Assembly (NCBI GenBank): GCA_016235455.1
Contig: JACRKZ010000051.1
Coordinates: 1-64,000 of the forward strand
From: Armatimonadota bacterium
GTDB lineage: Bacteria > Armatimonadota > UBA10988
Direction: 5' to 3'
Length of the DNA: 64,000 bases
Shown one piece after another: positions 1 to 8,322 of the stretch. A program made the translations under genes and the position numbers. The notes below the pieces were generated by a model. The model did no database searches. It saw only the letters and a list, made by a program, of their open reading frames with translations, and had not been told where the DNA came from. Each line of letters begins with the position of its first letter. Positions within the stretch are counted from its first letter, which is position 1.

Positions 1-137
1 AGGCGGGGGCGGGGTTTGGCGGCGATGGCAATCGGGTGGTGCTGTTGGACGACGAGGGTGCCATGCCGCTGGAGCCGGGCGCCAAGCTGAGCGTCGGGCA
101 GAGCGTGCTCGACTGGGTCGTGCGGCGGCTGGGGTGA
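1..137 (+). CDS. coaBC: CoaBC C-terminus (phosphopantothenate-cysteine ligase part), partial
   Basis: Only the last 44 codons are in the window; the first complete codon starts at 3 and the TGA stop is at 135-137. The peptide contains GFGGDGNRVVLLDDEG followed by a hydrophilic stretch and a final helix ending in VVRRLG. This resembles the C-terminal end of the CoaB half of the bifunctional CoaBC enzyme, where a G-F-x-x-D-x-N-x-V-x-L-x-D segment precedes a last helix. CoaBC joins cysteine to 4'-phosphopantothenate and decarboxylates the product in coenzyme A synthesis. priA, its common neighbour, lies downstream at 3811, which supports the assignment. The upstream part of the gene is outside the window, so the call rests on the tail and the context. 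Confidence 0.6.
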   Translation, partial: AGAGFGGDGNRVVLLDDEGAMPLEPGAKLSVGQSVLDWVVRRLG

Positions 138-213
138 GTGGACGCCTCTGGTGGCACCGGCATCCTCGCCTCATCGTTACCCACAAGCGCCGTTCGGGTC
201 CGCACCTGCCAGC

Positions 214-462
214 GGTCGGCCCCAGACTGGTTACGCTGAGCCAGCTTCGCTGGCGGCGGCTCCCGCGCGGCATCAAATGCGGCTGTGCTACGCCGATGAT
301 GCAGGCCTCCGGCCGCGGACAGTGGGGCGCGGTCGCTCGCGATGGCCACTCGGGGTACCGGCACTGGTTCGGGCCGGCACGCCCAACGAACAGCCCCAAT
401 TGCGCAAGGGAGCCGCATTTGGTGCCGCGCTAGAGCGCGGCGTAACCAGTCTGTGGCCGACC
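214..462. repeat. Inverted repeat pair, 23-nt arms
   Basis: The arm at 214-236 begins ggtcggccccagactgg and ends ttacgc. The arm at 440-462 is its reverse complement with one mismatch (22 of 23). About 200 nt separate the arms. Confidence 0.85.
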
Positions 463-572
463 ACAGGCGGAATGAGATCCCACCGGCACGACCGATCTGG
501 TCTCGGCATTCGAGGCAGCCGCACTTGTCGTTACCCACAAATGCGAGAGCGGTTGTGCGAGGGGTCGTTGCT

Positions 573-730
573 CGTTTGTTGTCCCGCCTTCAGGAGGCTG
601 GCCAACAGCGCCGCTCAAGCGGAACAGCCTCGTGGCCGCGGTGCGAGCAGAGCCGTGCTCCGGCCGGCAACCAGGCCTGACAGCCCGGGCTGAGGTGTTG
701 GGAAGCCGCCTAAAGGCGGGACAACAAACG
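573..730. repeat. Inverted repeat pair, 27-nt arms
   Basis: The arm at 573-599 starts cgtttgttgtcccgcctt. The arm at 704-730 ends in ggcgggacaacaaacg and is the reverse complement with two mismatches (25 of 27). Weaker similarity seems to continue inward past the arms. Confidence 0.85.
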
Positions 731-818
731 TGTGCGACTTGCCGGCCAGGCCGCCCGGGCATTTGTGGGTGATGATGAGGCATCCTCGCCGCTGGTGGGG
801 TTGGGCCGCGGCGCCAGG

Positions 819-836
819 ACTGACCGCTCGGTCAGT
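819..836. terminator. Stem-loop after the TIR/NB-ARC gene
   Basis: The arms actgaccg and cggtcagt form a perfect 8-bp dyad with a 2-nt spacer, about 20 nt past the stop of the minus-strand TIR/NB-ARC gene. There is no T tract, so it may be a transcript-end structure rather than a classical intrinsic terminator. Confidence 0.4.
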
Positions 837-856
837 GCTTAGCCAGGTTTGGGCCC

Positions 857-3703
857 TTACTCAGCCAGTAAGCCCTGTATCGTCGATGTGGCCTCCTCGT
901 CCGTCTTGCCCTTGGCCCGCAGAAGGGCGCGGTAGTTCGTGATGGCGGCGCGGAGATGCGGGTGCTCGTGGCCCGTTGACTGCGCTGTACCGAGCATGAT
1001 TGCGAGGTTCCGCCGCATCAGCGGCTCGGCGTCCCCAAGGCGATTTGCGGCCCAGTAGAGCATGGCCAGGTTGTTGAGGTCGCGCGCCACCGACGGGTGG
1101 CGGTGGCCCATTCGGTGCTCATCGATGGCGAGCGCCTCCTGCATCAGGGGCTCGGCCTCCGAAGTGCGCCCCAGTGCGTGTAGAACCGCCGCCACGTTGC
1201 CAAGGCTGGTGGCCGTGTCCGGGTGGTGGCGGCCGAAGCAGGCCACCGTGTGCTCTAGCGCTCGCTGCGCCAGCGGCAGGGCCTCCTCGAATCGGTGTTG
1301 CTCGTATAGGCACGTCGCGAGATTGCCTAGATGGATGGCCAGATTCGGATGGCTGTCGGTGTAGACCGCGGCATCGATATCCACTGCTCTCCGCAGCAAC
1401 ACCTCTGCCTCAGCCAGTTGGCCGCGGTCGCTGACCATCACGGCGAGACCGCTCAGGCGTTCTGCCACGAGCGGGTGCCGCGCGCCGACCCTAGCCTCGT
1501 CGATCCTTAACGCCCGCCGCAGCAGGCGCTCCGCCTCGTCTGCTCGCATCGTGTTGCGCAGGAGCACTGCGAGGTTGTTGAGGCCGATCGCGGTCTCCTC
1601 GCTGTCGGGCCCGCACTGGCTCTCGTCGATGGCAAGAGCCCGCCGCAGCAGTTGCTCGGCCTCGGCCAGATGGTTCGTCCGTTGGAGCACTTGGGCCAGG
1701 TTGCTCAGAGCGACAGCGACCGACCGGTGCTGTGCGCCGTGCTCGGCGAGCCTAAGGTCGAGCGCTCGCCGCAGCAGGTACTCCGACGCTGCATACTCGG
1801 CAAGGTTCATGGCGGCAAGCCCGGCTTGGTTGATCACCCAAGCCCGTTGGCCGTGACCAATGGAGTCCCATAGGCCGGCCAACGCCACCAAGCAGACGAT
1901 CTCCCATCTTGCCTCAGAGGGGCGCGATTCGGCTCGGAGGACGGCATCGCGCGACTTCACCAAGTCATCGACGGCCGCCTGCCGCGCCGGCACATCCATC
2001 CCGCGCCGGACCAGTGCCTGCACCATCCGGTGCACCCGCACGATGCGCGGCTGGTTGCCCTCGTCTTCGACCAGGGTTAGCAGGCAGAGGTCACACAAGC
2101 TCCGCCACAGCGCCGCCCACGGGTCGGCCAGACCGCCAGGATCACCCAAAGCCGGGAAGTCAGCCACCAGCAGCTCGCGCAGCCACGGCAGGGCACAGCG
2201 ATCGGGCGGCAGCAACGCGGCATACTCCATCAGCCTTCGCTGCTCAGCGCTCAGCCCTGCGAGCAGCGGCCCGAGTACCGCGCTCAGTCGCCGCTCGTGG
2301 TTGTGCCGGACCAACTCAGCGCTGGTCTCCTCGGCCATGTCCTCCAGTTCGTCCACGTCGAGGTGGTCTGCAAGCCGTTGGTAGCTGCTGCTGCCGCGGT
2401 TCGCGCGGAGCCAGGCTGCCGCCAGCTCCACGGCCAGTGCGAAGCCACCCAAGAGGTGCACCACGCGCCGCGCCGCCGTGGCGTCCTCATCGCTGGTGAT
2501 GGGCACGAACTTGCCCATCAATTCATATGCCTCGTCCTCGCGCAGCCGGTCCAGGCGCAACCAGTTGTCACCGACACGACCCGCTGGCACGAGGCGGGTG
2601 GTGGCCAGCAGATGCAGTTGCCGGCCGAGCACCGTCAGATTCTCGGTCTGCTCGCGACCGAGTAGCGCCAGGTCGCTGACGTTGTCGAGCACCAACAGCG
2701 CCGGTCCCAACGTCTCCAGCCTCTCGCGCAGGCAGCGACCGACCATGGCGTAGAAGGCCGCCGGGTCCGTGCGCTGCTGGTCCGTGATGCGGTCGGCAAA
2801 GAGCGATGTGAAGCTGTGCTGCGACAGCACCGCATCACGCAAGCTCTGATGGCGTTCGCAGCCTATGAGGAAGCGGCCGCCCGGATAGTCGGCGGCGAAG
2901 GCATGGGCGTAGGCGAAGGCCAGCTCGGTCTTGCCAATGCCGCCCAGGCCGTGGACGCCGTAGATGACGCCTGTGCGGTCGTCGCGCAGCATCTGCTCGC
3001 GCAGTTCAAGCAATTCGTCGAGGCGGCCGGTGAAGCAGGGGTTGTAGCCCGGCACGGTCGACAGACTGGAGTCAGCCTGTGCCACTCGCGCAGCGTGGCG
3101 GTCGACATCGTGGGCCAACTCGTCGAGCACCTGGCGCAGGTCCGCATGTTGCAGCGCTTCGCCGCCGAGGCCATAGAACGCGGTCGCGTCCACCGCCGGC
3201 GCGCTGGGACTCATCTGGCGGCGGCGGAGGTGCTGGACCACCGCCGGAGTCTCGGCCAACATGACCGCGCGAGCGGAGCCGGTCAGGCCGGTCAGGTCGG
3301 CCACGGCCGCCGCTACCGCCTGGTCGTCCAGGTAGCCTTCGCCGATGAGGCCGGGCACGCGCACAATGTAGATCGGTCTTGCGCCCGACGTCAGGATTTG
3401 CTTGGCGACTTCTGCTTCCAGCCAGGCTCTCCACTCCCGGCGGCACCACTCGCTGGCCAGGTAGTTCGGCGAGATGAAGGCCAAGAGCAGCTTTGCATGG
3501 TGGAGGCCGTTGGTCAGAGTGTGCCGCCAGTCGTTGCCAGTGCGGATGTCGCTCAGATCGAAGAACGGCCGCAACTCGCGCTCGGGCGCGAAGCTGCGGT
3601 GCTCGGCGAGCAGTGCGTCGATGAAGGCGGCGATCCAACCGTCTCGATTGTCGGCACGGGCGTAGGAGACGAAGAAGTCGTAGCAGTCCAGCGTCTCGGC
3701 CAT
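857..3703 (-). CDS. TIR-NB-ARC-TPR protein (bacterial NLR-like STAND ATPase)
   Basis: A 948-residue cytoplasmic protein with three modules. Residues 5-150 are a TIR domain: it opens DFFVSYARAD and carries SEWCRREW, where E90 matches the glutamate needed by NAD-cleaving TIR domains. Residues about 220-560 are an NB-ARC/STAND ATPase with Walker A GLGGIGKT (252-259), a Walker B-like ALLVLDN (335-341) and a LLATTR sensor-like strand. Residues about 630-930 are roughly six 42-residue kinesin-light-chain-type TPRs with repeated LLRRAL and NNLA signatures. In related proteins the repeats sense a trigger, the NTPase oligomerises and the TIR acts as effector, often depleting NAD in phage defence; that role here is inference. 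The gene stands alone, divergent from priA, and is flanked by a repeat-rich block. All key motifs look intact. GAGGGGG about ten bases ahead of the ATG is a possible ribosome site. Confidence 0.9.
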   Translation of the reverse strand: MAETLDCYDFFVSYARADNRDGWIAAFIDALLAEHRSFAPERELRPFFDLSDIRTGNDWRHTLTNGLHHAKLLLAFISPNYLASEWCRREWRAWLEAEVAKQILTSGARPIYIVRVPGLIGEGYLDDQAVAAAVADLTGLTGSARAVMLAETPAVVQHLRRRQMSPSAPAVDATAFYGLGGEALQHADLRQVLDELAHDVDRHAARVAQADSSLSTVPGYNPCFTGRLDELLELREQMLRDDRTGVIYGVHGLGGIGKTELAFAYAHAFAADYPGGRFLIGCERHQSLRDAVLSQHSFTSLFADRITDQQRTDPAAFYAMVGRCLRERLETLGPALLVLDNVSDLALLGREQTENLTVLGRQLHLLATTRLVPAGRVGDNWLRLDRLREDEAYELMGKFVPITSDEDATAARRVVHLLGGFALAVELAAAWLRANRGSSSYQRLADHLDVDELEDMAEETSAELVRHNHERRLSAVLGPLLAGLSAEQRRLMEYAALLPPDRCALPWLRELLVADFPALGDPGGLADPWAALWRSLCDLCLLTLVEDEGNQPRIVRVHRMVQALVRRGMDVPARQAAVDDLVKSRDAVLRAESRPSEARWEIVCLVALAGLWDSIGHGQRAWVINQAGLAAMNLAEYAASEYLLRRALDLRLAEHGAQHRSVAVALSNLAQVLQRTNHLAEAEQLLRRALAIDESQCGPDSEETAIGLNNLAVLLRNTMRADEAERLLRRALRIDEARVGARHPLVAERLSGLAVMVSDRGQLAEAEVLLRRAVDIDAAVYTDSHPNLAIHLGNLATCLYEQHRFEEALPLAQRALEHTVACFGRHHPDTATSLGNVAAVLHALGRTSEAEPLMQEALAIDEHRMGHRHPSVARDLNNLAMLYWAANRLGDAEPLMRRNLAIMLGTAQSTGHEHPHLRAAITNYRALLRAKGKTDEEATSTIQGLLAE

Positions 3704-3723
3704 GGCGAGAGACCCCCTCGCCG

Positions 3724-3740
3724 CGCAGGTTCGACCTGCG
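3724..3740. promoter_or_regulatory. Palindrome in the TIR-NLR/priA divergent region
   Basis: A perfect 7-bp dyad (cgcaggt tcg acctgcg) lies 21 nt ahead of the TIR/NB-ARC start codon. It could be an operator or a 5'-UTR hairpin; sequence alone does not decide. Confidence 0.35.
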
Positions 3741-3776
3741 TCTGGCCGATCCTTCAGCGAGTCCGCCCGGGCACGG

Positions 3777-3804
3777 TTGGCCTATTGCGCTGAGCAGGTA
3801 TCCT
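3777..3804 (+). promoter_or_regulatory. Candidate priA promoter giving a leaderless message
   Basis: A -35 like TTGGCC (3777-3782) and a -10 like TATCCT (3799-3804) are 16 nt apart. The -10 ends six bases before the priA ATG at 3811, so transcription would start at or next to the start codon. No Shine-Dalgarno sequence precedes this ATG, which fits a leaderless transcript. Confidence 0.45.
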
Positions 3805-3810
3805 AGTCCC

Positions 3811-6300
3811 ATGGCCGACCGCTACGCCCAGATCACCATCGACCGCCAGGCCGCCTCCCTGGACCGGCCGTTCACCTACCGCATCCCGCCGCGCCTGGCC
3901 GGCGTGCTGGAGTTGGGCGCGTACGTGCTCGTGCCGTTCGGCCGGCAGCCGCTGTGCGGGTTCGTCACCGGTTTCGCCGACAACCCCGGCGAGCTCGACC
4001 CCGAGCAGATCCGCGACGTCGAGGCCGTGCTCGGCGAGATGGCCTTCTTCGATCAGGCGCTGCTGTCGGTCGCCCAGCGCATGGCCGACTACTATCGCTG
4101 CCACCTGATCGACGTGCTGCGCTGCGCACTGCCCGAGGGGCTGACCCAGAAGGTCGAGCGGGTCGTGTCGTGGAGCGGCAACGAGGACCTGGACAAGGCG
4201 GTGACCAAGCTCGAACAGGCCGCGCCGGCCCAGGCCAAGGTGGTGCAGGCCATCAGAGCGCGCGGCGGCAGTGTCACCATGACCGAGCTCAAGGAGCTGT
4301 TCGACAGCAGCTCGCGGCTCAGCGGGCTCCTCTCGGCGCTGCGCGAGCATGGGCTGATCGACACGGAGACCGTGCTCGAAGCGCCCCGCGTGCAGCCCAA
4401 GAAGACCCTCACCGCCGCGCTCACCCAGCCGCCAGAGGTCATCGAGGACCAACTGGCCGACCTGCGAAAGCAGGCGCCCAAGCAGGCCCGCATCCTTGAA
4501 CTGCTACTGGCCGCGGGCCGACCGGTGGTGGTGGCCGACCTGGTCAAGGCGGCCGAGACCTCGCACGCCGCGGTGCGGCAGCTCGAACTCAAGGACCTGC
4601 TGCACACGGTGCAGGTGGAGAGCAACCGCATGGTGGCCGGCTCGGGGCTGCTCAGCGGCGACCGCAAGCACACGCTGACCGTGCAGCAGGAGGCGGCCCT
4701 GGCCACCATCGCCGCCGAGCTGAGCGCCGACCCGCCGCGGCCCATTCTGCTGCACGGCGTCACCGCCAGCGGCAAGACCGAGGTCTACCTGCGCGCCATC
4801 GCCGATGTGCTCGAGCGCGGCAAGCAGGTCATCGTGCTGGTGCCCGAGATCTCGCTGACGGTGCAGACCATCGAGATCTTCCGCAACCGCTTTGGCGACC
4901 GCGTGGCCATTCTGCACTCGGCGCTGAGCGCCGGCGAGCGGTTCGACGAGTGGCGGCGCGTGGCGCGCGGGCAGGTGGACATCTGCGTCGGCGCGCGGTC
5001 GGCCATCTTCGCGCCGTTCCGCAACCTGGGCATGATCGTCATCGACGAGGAACATGAGCCTAGCTACAAGCAGGAGTCGACGCCGCGCTACCATGCGCGT
5101 CAGGTGGCGCTGTGGCGCGCCGAGCGCACCGGCGCGGCCATCCTGCTGGGTAGCGCCACGCCGTCGGTGGAGAGCTACTGGCACGCCCGCCAGGGCCGCT
5201 ACGCGCTGGTCGAGATGACCGAGCGCGTGGGCGGCCGGCCCTTTGCCGAAGTGGAGACCGTCGACCTGCGGGAGACGCGGCAGCGCGGTCCGCAGCACTC
5301 GCCCGGCCCGGTCCACCATCGGTTGCTCGACGGCATCCGCGAACGCATCGAGAAGGGCGAGCAGGTCATCTTGTTCCTCAACCGGCGCGGGTATGCACCC
5401 GTGCTGCAGTGCACCAAGTGCGGCCATGTGGTGCTCTGCGAGCACTGTGATGTGTCGCTGGTCTACCACTCCGAGAGCCGCATGCTCTGTTGTCACCATT
5501 GCGACTACCAGGTACCGGTGCCAGAGACCTGCCTGGAATGCGGCGAGGACGGCCTCAAGCACGTCGGCTTCGGCACCGAGCGGCTGGAGAGCTGGCTGGC
5601 CACGGTGCTGCCCGAGGCGCGCGTGCTGCGGCTGGACCGCGATACGACGCGGCGCAAGAACGCCCACGGTACCATCCTGGGCCAGTTTCGCCGCAAGGAA
5701 GCCGATGTGCTGCTGGGCACGCAGATGGTGGCCAAGGGCCTCGACTTCGACAGCGTCACCCTGGTCGGCGTCATCGCCGCCGACGTGGCGCTCAACCTGC
5801 CCGACTTCCGCGCCGCCGAACGCACCTTCCAGTTGCTCTGTCAGGTGGCCGGCCGCGCCGGCCGTGGCGACCGGCGTGGGGTGGTGGTCATCCAGACCTA
5901 CAACCCCGACCATCCCGCGGTGCGCGCGGCCATGCGTCAGGACTACCACGCGTTCTACGAGAGCGAGATTCGCGACCGCGAGGAATCCGGCTATCCGCCG
6001 TTCTTCAGCCTGGCGCGGCTGGTGGTCAGCCACGAGCACGAGTATGAAGCGCAACGCCGCTCCGAGATCCTCGCCGCGCGCTGCGCCGAGGCGTTCGGCG
6101 CGGCCAAGGCCTGGGGCGAACTGCTGGGGCCGGCGCCGGCGCCGCTGAGCAAGCTGCACGACAAGTTCCGCTACCACATGGTCATCAAGGTGCCCGGCCC
6201 CGCCATGCTGCAACTGGTCATGGAAGCGCTCGACGCCCGCATCACCGGCGACCTGCGCGAGGGCCTGACCATCGACGTCGATCCGGTCAGCCTGATGTGA
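3811..6300 (+). CDS. priA: Primosomal protein N' (replication restart helicase PriA)
   Basis: PriA recognises stalled replication forks, unwinds lagging-strand DNA with 3'-5' polarity and loads the replisome away from oriC. This 829-residue protein has the full order: an N-terminal DNA-binding region (opening RYAQITIDRQ), a winged-helix stretch, then the superfamily 2 helicase core. Walker A GVTASGKTEVY starts near residue 316, and the DEEH box IDEEHEPSYKQ is near 411. The zinc-binding cysteine pairs begin with CTKCG at about 534 and continue CEHC, CCHHC and CLECG to about 580. Helicase motifs V and VI follow in GTQMVAKGLDF and QVAGRAGRG. Length is near that of many PriA proteins. It is transcribed away from the TIR/NB-ARC gene, and a coaBC-like tail lies beyond that gene. 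Nothing is truncated or missing. Confidence 0.97.
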   Translation: MADRYAQITIDRQAASLDRPFTYRIPPRLAGVLELGAYVLVPFGRQPLCGFVTGFADNPGELDPEQIRDVEAVLGEMAFFDQALLSVAQRMADYYRCHLIDVLRCALPEGLTQKVERVVSWSGNEDLDKAVTKLEQAAPAQAKVVQAIRARGGSVTMTELKELFDSSSRLSGLLSALREHGLIDTETVLEAPRVQPKKTLTAALTQPPEVIEDQLADLRKQAPKQARILELLLAAGRPVVVADLVKAAETSHAAVRQLELKDLLHTVQVESNRMVAGSGLLSGDRKHTLTVQQEAALATIAAELSADPPRPILLHGVTASGKTEVYLRAIADVLERGKQVIVLVPEISLTVQTIEIFRNRFGDRVAILHSALSAGERFDEWRRVARGQVDICVGARSAIFAPFRNLGMIVIDEEHEPSYKQESTPRYHARQVALWRAERTGAAILLGSATPSVESYWHARQGRYALVEMTERVGGRPFAEVETVDLRETRQRGPQHSPGPVHHRLLDGIRERIEKGEQVILFLNRRGYAPVLQCTKCGHVVLCEHCDVSLVYHSESRMLCCHHCDYQVPVPETCLECGEDGLKHVGFGTERLESWLATVLPEARVLRLDRDTTRRKNAHGTILGQFRRKEADVLLGTQMVAKGLDFDSVTLVGVIAADVALNLPDFRAAERTFQLLCQVAGRAGRGDRRGVVVIQTYNPDHPAVRAAMRQDYHAFYESEIRDREESGYPPFFSLARLVVSHEHEYEAQRRSEILAARCAEAFGAAKAWGELLGPAPAPLSKLHDKFRYHMVIKVPGPAMLQLVMEALDARITGDLREGLTIDVDPVSLM

Positions 6301-6377
6301 CCGTTGCTCTATCGATACCACTCGCGCCGCGATACACAATGCCGCAACAGTCCATCTCAGAATCGCGATCTCGATGC

Positions 6378-6383
6378 TAGACT
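6378..6383 (+). promoter_or_regulatory. Candidate extended -10 for the first prepilin gene
   Basis: TGC followed by TAGACT (6375-6383) looks like an extended -10 element, about 48 nt ahead of the start at 6432. I see no good -35. The start itself is set by AGGAG at 6421-6425, six bases before the ATG. Confidence 0.35.
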
Positions 6384-6431
6384 GTCTCCCGATGGACTGG
6401 TCAGACGGAATGACCAGCCGAGGAGTACCCG

Positions 6432-7082
6432 ATGCGTCGTAAGGGCTTTACCCTGATTGAGTTGTTGGTGGTGATCGCGATCATCGCGATTCTGGCCGCC
6501 ATCTTGTTCCCGGTCTTCGCCAAGGCGCGCGAAAAGGCGCGCACATCGTCCTGCCAGAGCAACCTCAAGCAGTTGTCGATTGGTCTGTTGCAGTACGTGC
6601 AGGACTACGATGAGACGCTGCCCAAGCGCTACTTCGCTGCCGAAGCGCAGTCCTGGCGTGTGGTCATGCAGCCGTACCTCAAGAGTGATCAAGTCTTCCG
6701 CTGCCCGTCCAACACGAGCAACAACAACGTCAGTCTGGACGGCGTGATCCGCTGCTCCTATGGTGCCAACGGCCAGGACAACCAGAACACGCCGTTGAAC
6801 CGCAATGCGACCGTGGCCTTGGCCGCGATCGATGCGCCGGCGCAGTTGATCATGGTGGCCGAGACCACGCGTACGTGGAGCGAAGCGCCGATCATGACCA
6901 ACAGCGGCAATAGCTTCTACGCCGGCCACAGCGGCATGGGCAACTTCGCCTTCGCCGACGGCCATGTCAAGACCATGAAGTGGTCGTCGACCGGCACGCC
7001 GGCCAACCTGTGGCAGCTCGGCGCCCAGGGCGCGGCCGCGACGTTCATGACCAACCTGAGCGGTGTCGACAGCGTCTACTGA
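6432..7082 (+). CDS. H-X9-DG prepilin-like protein 1
   Basis: A 216-residue exported pseudopilin-like protein. It starts MRRKG then [18 protein letters not shown], the type III signal cut by a prepilin peptidase between G and F, leaving methyl-Phe. The hydrophobic spine is followed by [16 protein letters not shown], a block very common in Armatimonadota prepilins. The C-terminal half is the DUF1559-like globular part and carries the H-X9-DG motif: a histidine, nine residues (SGMGNFAFA), then DG. Such proteins are abundant in Armatimonadota and Planctomycetota; their exact role (minor pilins or surface fibres) is not settled. It is monocistronic, with its own Shine-Dalgarno sequence and a hairpin terminator. 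Two paralogues follow on the opposite strand. Confidence 0.92.
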   Translation: MRRKGFTLIELLVVIAIIAILAAILFPVFAKAREKARTSSCQSNLKQLSIGLLQYVQDYDETLPKRYFAAEAQSWRVVMQPYLKSDQVFRCPSNTSNNNVSLDGVIRCSYGANGQDNQNTPLNRNATVALAAIDAPAQLIMVAETTRTWSEAPIMTNSGNSFYAGHSGMGNFAFADGHVKTMKWSSTGTPANLWQLGAQGAAATFMTNLSGVDSVY

Positions 7083-7111
7083 TAGGCTGCTGTCGGCCTG
7101 ACTGAGGGCCC

Positions 7112-7141
7112 GAGGCGGTGGACCGCAAGGTCCGCCGCCTC
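7112..7141 (+). terminator. Terminator of prepilin gene 1
   Basis: The 13-nt arms gaggcggtggacc and ggtccgccgcctc (one G-T mismatch) enclose gcaa and are followed by tgtgttt. The hairpin begins 29 nt after the stop. Confidence 0.6.
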
Positions 7142-7189
7142 TGTGTTTGGGGACACGGCTTGCGCCTGGTTGGCGCCTGGGTATGGCCC

Positions 7190-7227
7190 AAAAAGGAGAG
7201 GGGCCGCGGCATGGCCGCGGCCCCTCT
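7190..7227 (-). terminator. Rho-independent terminator of prepilin gene 2
   Basis: Perfect 14-nt arms (7197-7210 and 7214-7227, agaggggccgcggc and its complement) enclose a 3-nt loop. On the minus strand the stem is followed after two bases by TTTTT (7194-7190). It lies about 30 nt past the stop of the minus-strand prepilin gene and may also stop plus-strand read-through. Confidence 0.8.
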
Positions 7228-7258
7228 TCGCTTGCGCCTCAGGTGAGGGCGGCAGGGA

Positions 7259-7978
7259 TCAGTACAAGGCTTCCAGGGCGGCAGCGCGCGGCTGGAACGC
7301 GGCTACGACGGTGTCGTAGTTGATGCGCTCGGTGTCGCCGGGGTCACCACCGACGCTGTTGAACCAGCCCCAGTAGTTGAACGTCGACATGGTGGCGGTC
7401 GGCTTCATGGTCTTGACGTGGCCGTCGCAGAACAGGAAGTTGGACGTGCCGTTGTGACCGGCGAAGCCCCACGACGGGTACTGCGTGCCGGCGTCCCAGT
7501 CGAGCCAGACGCAGTCGATGTGGGTCTCGGTGCGCAGTTCGCCCATCAGGATCTTCTGGGCGGGGCCGCGGTTGGCGGCCAGCGGGTAGGGCCGATCGCC
7601 CCACCAGCCGTCGGGGGCGATGACACGGCAGTTGACGCCGTAGCCGCCCGGCACGGCCGGGTAGTTGGCCGTACCGTTGGTGTGGTTGACCTTCGAGGCC
7701 ACGTTGGACGGGCAAGCGAAGACCTGCGTGCTCTTGAGGTACGGGCTGATGACTTGGAAGCAGCTGCCCGACGGATTGGTCATCTGCGGCCAGGTCTCAT
7801 CGTAGTCCTGCACGTACTGCATGAACCCGATGCCGATTTGCTTCTGGTTGCTCTGGCAACTCGACGTGCGAGCCTTTTCACGTGCCTTGGCGAAGACCGG
7901 GAACAGGATCGCGGCGAGGATCGCGATGATAGCGATCACGACCAGCAACTCGATGAGGGTGAACCCCTTGCGCTTCAT
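7259..7978 (-). CDS. H-X9-DG prepilin-like protein 2
   Basis: A 239-residue paralogue of the protein at 6432. The start is the ATG of [12 protein letters not shown] at 7978, because GCAGGAGAACTCA with AGGAG sits just before it and this places the prepilin signal at the N-terminus. The spine and the [16 protein letters not shown] block are the same as in paralogue 1. The globular region carries the H-X9-DG motif (H, then NGTSNFLFC, then DG) and continues [12 protein letters not shown] promoter with TATAAT lies about 50 nt upstream and a strong terminator follows. It is expected to be cleaved by a prepilin peptidase and to sit in the envelope or be assembled by the pilus/T2SS machine encoded at 12342-16222. 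Confidence 0.92.
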   Translation of the reverse strand: MKRKGFTLIELLVVIAIIAILAAILFPVFAKAREKARTSSCQSNQKQIGIGFMQYVQDYDETWPQMTNPSGSCFQVISPYLKSTQVFACPSNVASKVNHTNGTANYPAVPGGYGVNCRVIAPDGWWGDRPYPLAANRGPAQKILMGELRTETHIDCVWLDWDAGTQYPSWGFAGHNGTSNFLFCDGHVKTMKPTATMSTFNYWGWFNSVGGDPGDTERINYDTVVAAFQPRAAALEALY

Positions 7979-8028
7979 TGAGTTCTCCTGCGGCGTGTCC
8001 TGCATCCTCGCAGGTGCCACATGGTGTG

Positions 8029-8058
8029 ATTATATCCTAGCCAGTCATGGTTCGCCAA
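8029..8058 (-). promoter_or_regulatory. Promoter of prepilin gene 2
   Basis: On the minus strand TTGGCG (8058-8053) and a perfect TATAAT (8034-8029) are 18 nt apart. This is one of the clearest sigma-70-type promoters in the window. Confidence 0.7.
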
Positions 8059-8322
8059 GTGCCGCTTTCGCACTGGAACGGGGTCATGGCGGCGGCCGGC
8101 CGGCCCTGCACACTACTACCGGCATCGCTGCCGCTGTGGCGCAGCCGCGACGGGCGGCGGCGTCTCGCCGCGGTCCGTCTGGCAGGCCATGCAGTCGGGT
8201 CGCGCAGCCTGGTCACGCGGGTGCGCCACCGCCCCGGAGCGGGCATCGCCAGGCGCCGCCCAAACCGCAACGGCGGCGAGACCGGGCCCGCCGCCGTTGC
8301 TCTCGTACGCCCGCTGCTGGCG
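8059..8322. other. Intergenic region between prepilin genes 2 and 3
   Basis: The roughly 340-nt gap between the two minus-strand prepilin genes holds the promoter of gene 2 at 8029-8058 and a long stem-loop at 8267-8300. I see no gene or further repeat in the rest. Confidence 0.5.
8267..8300 (-). terminator. Stem-loop after prepilin gene 3
   Basis: Perfect 12-nt arms gcaacggcggcg and cgccgccgttgc enclose about 10 nt, roughly 22 nt past the stop of the minus-strand prepilin gene 3. Only a short GGTTTGGG follows on the minus strand, so it is a weak intrinsic terminator. Confidence 0.5.

Larger units (their letters stand above)
138..856. repeat. Gene-free block of short inverted and direct repeats
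   Basis: No convincing gene lies in these 719 bases. The block holds at least three repeat families. A 23-nt unit at 214-236 returns inverted at 440-462 with one mismatch. A 27-nt unit at 573-599 returns inverted at 704-730 with two mismatches. A unit built on cgttacccacaa occurs at about 168-190 and 526-545 in direct orientation and at about 759-781 inverted. The 12-mer ggcatcctcgcc occurs at 159-170 and 779-790. Nested inverted copies like this look like clustered mobile or REP-like palindromic elements rather than a decayed gene. Confidence 0.7.

Noticed and set aside
857..1850. Tandem repeats at the end of the TIR/NB-ARC gene considered as a DNA repeat array or CRISPR
   Set aside because: The periodicity is about 126 nt, equal to 42-residue TPR units in frame; spacers and repeats of CRISPR type are absent.
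4504..6339. Long minus-strand open frame across priA
   Set aside because: priA on the plus strand has all helicase and zinc motifs; the antisense frame has no recognisable domain.
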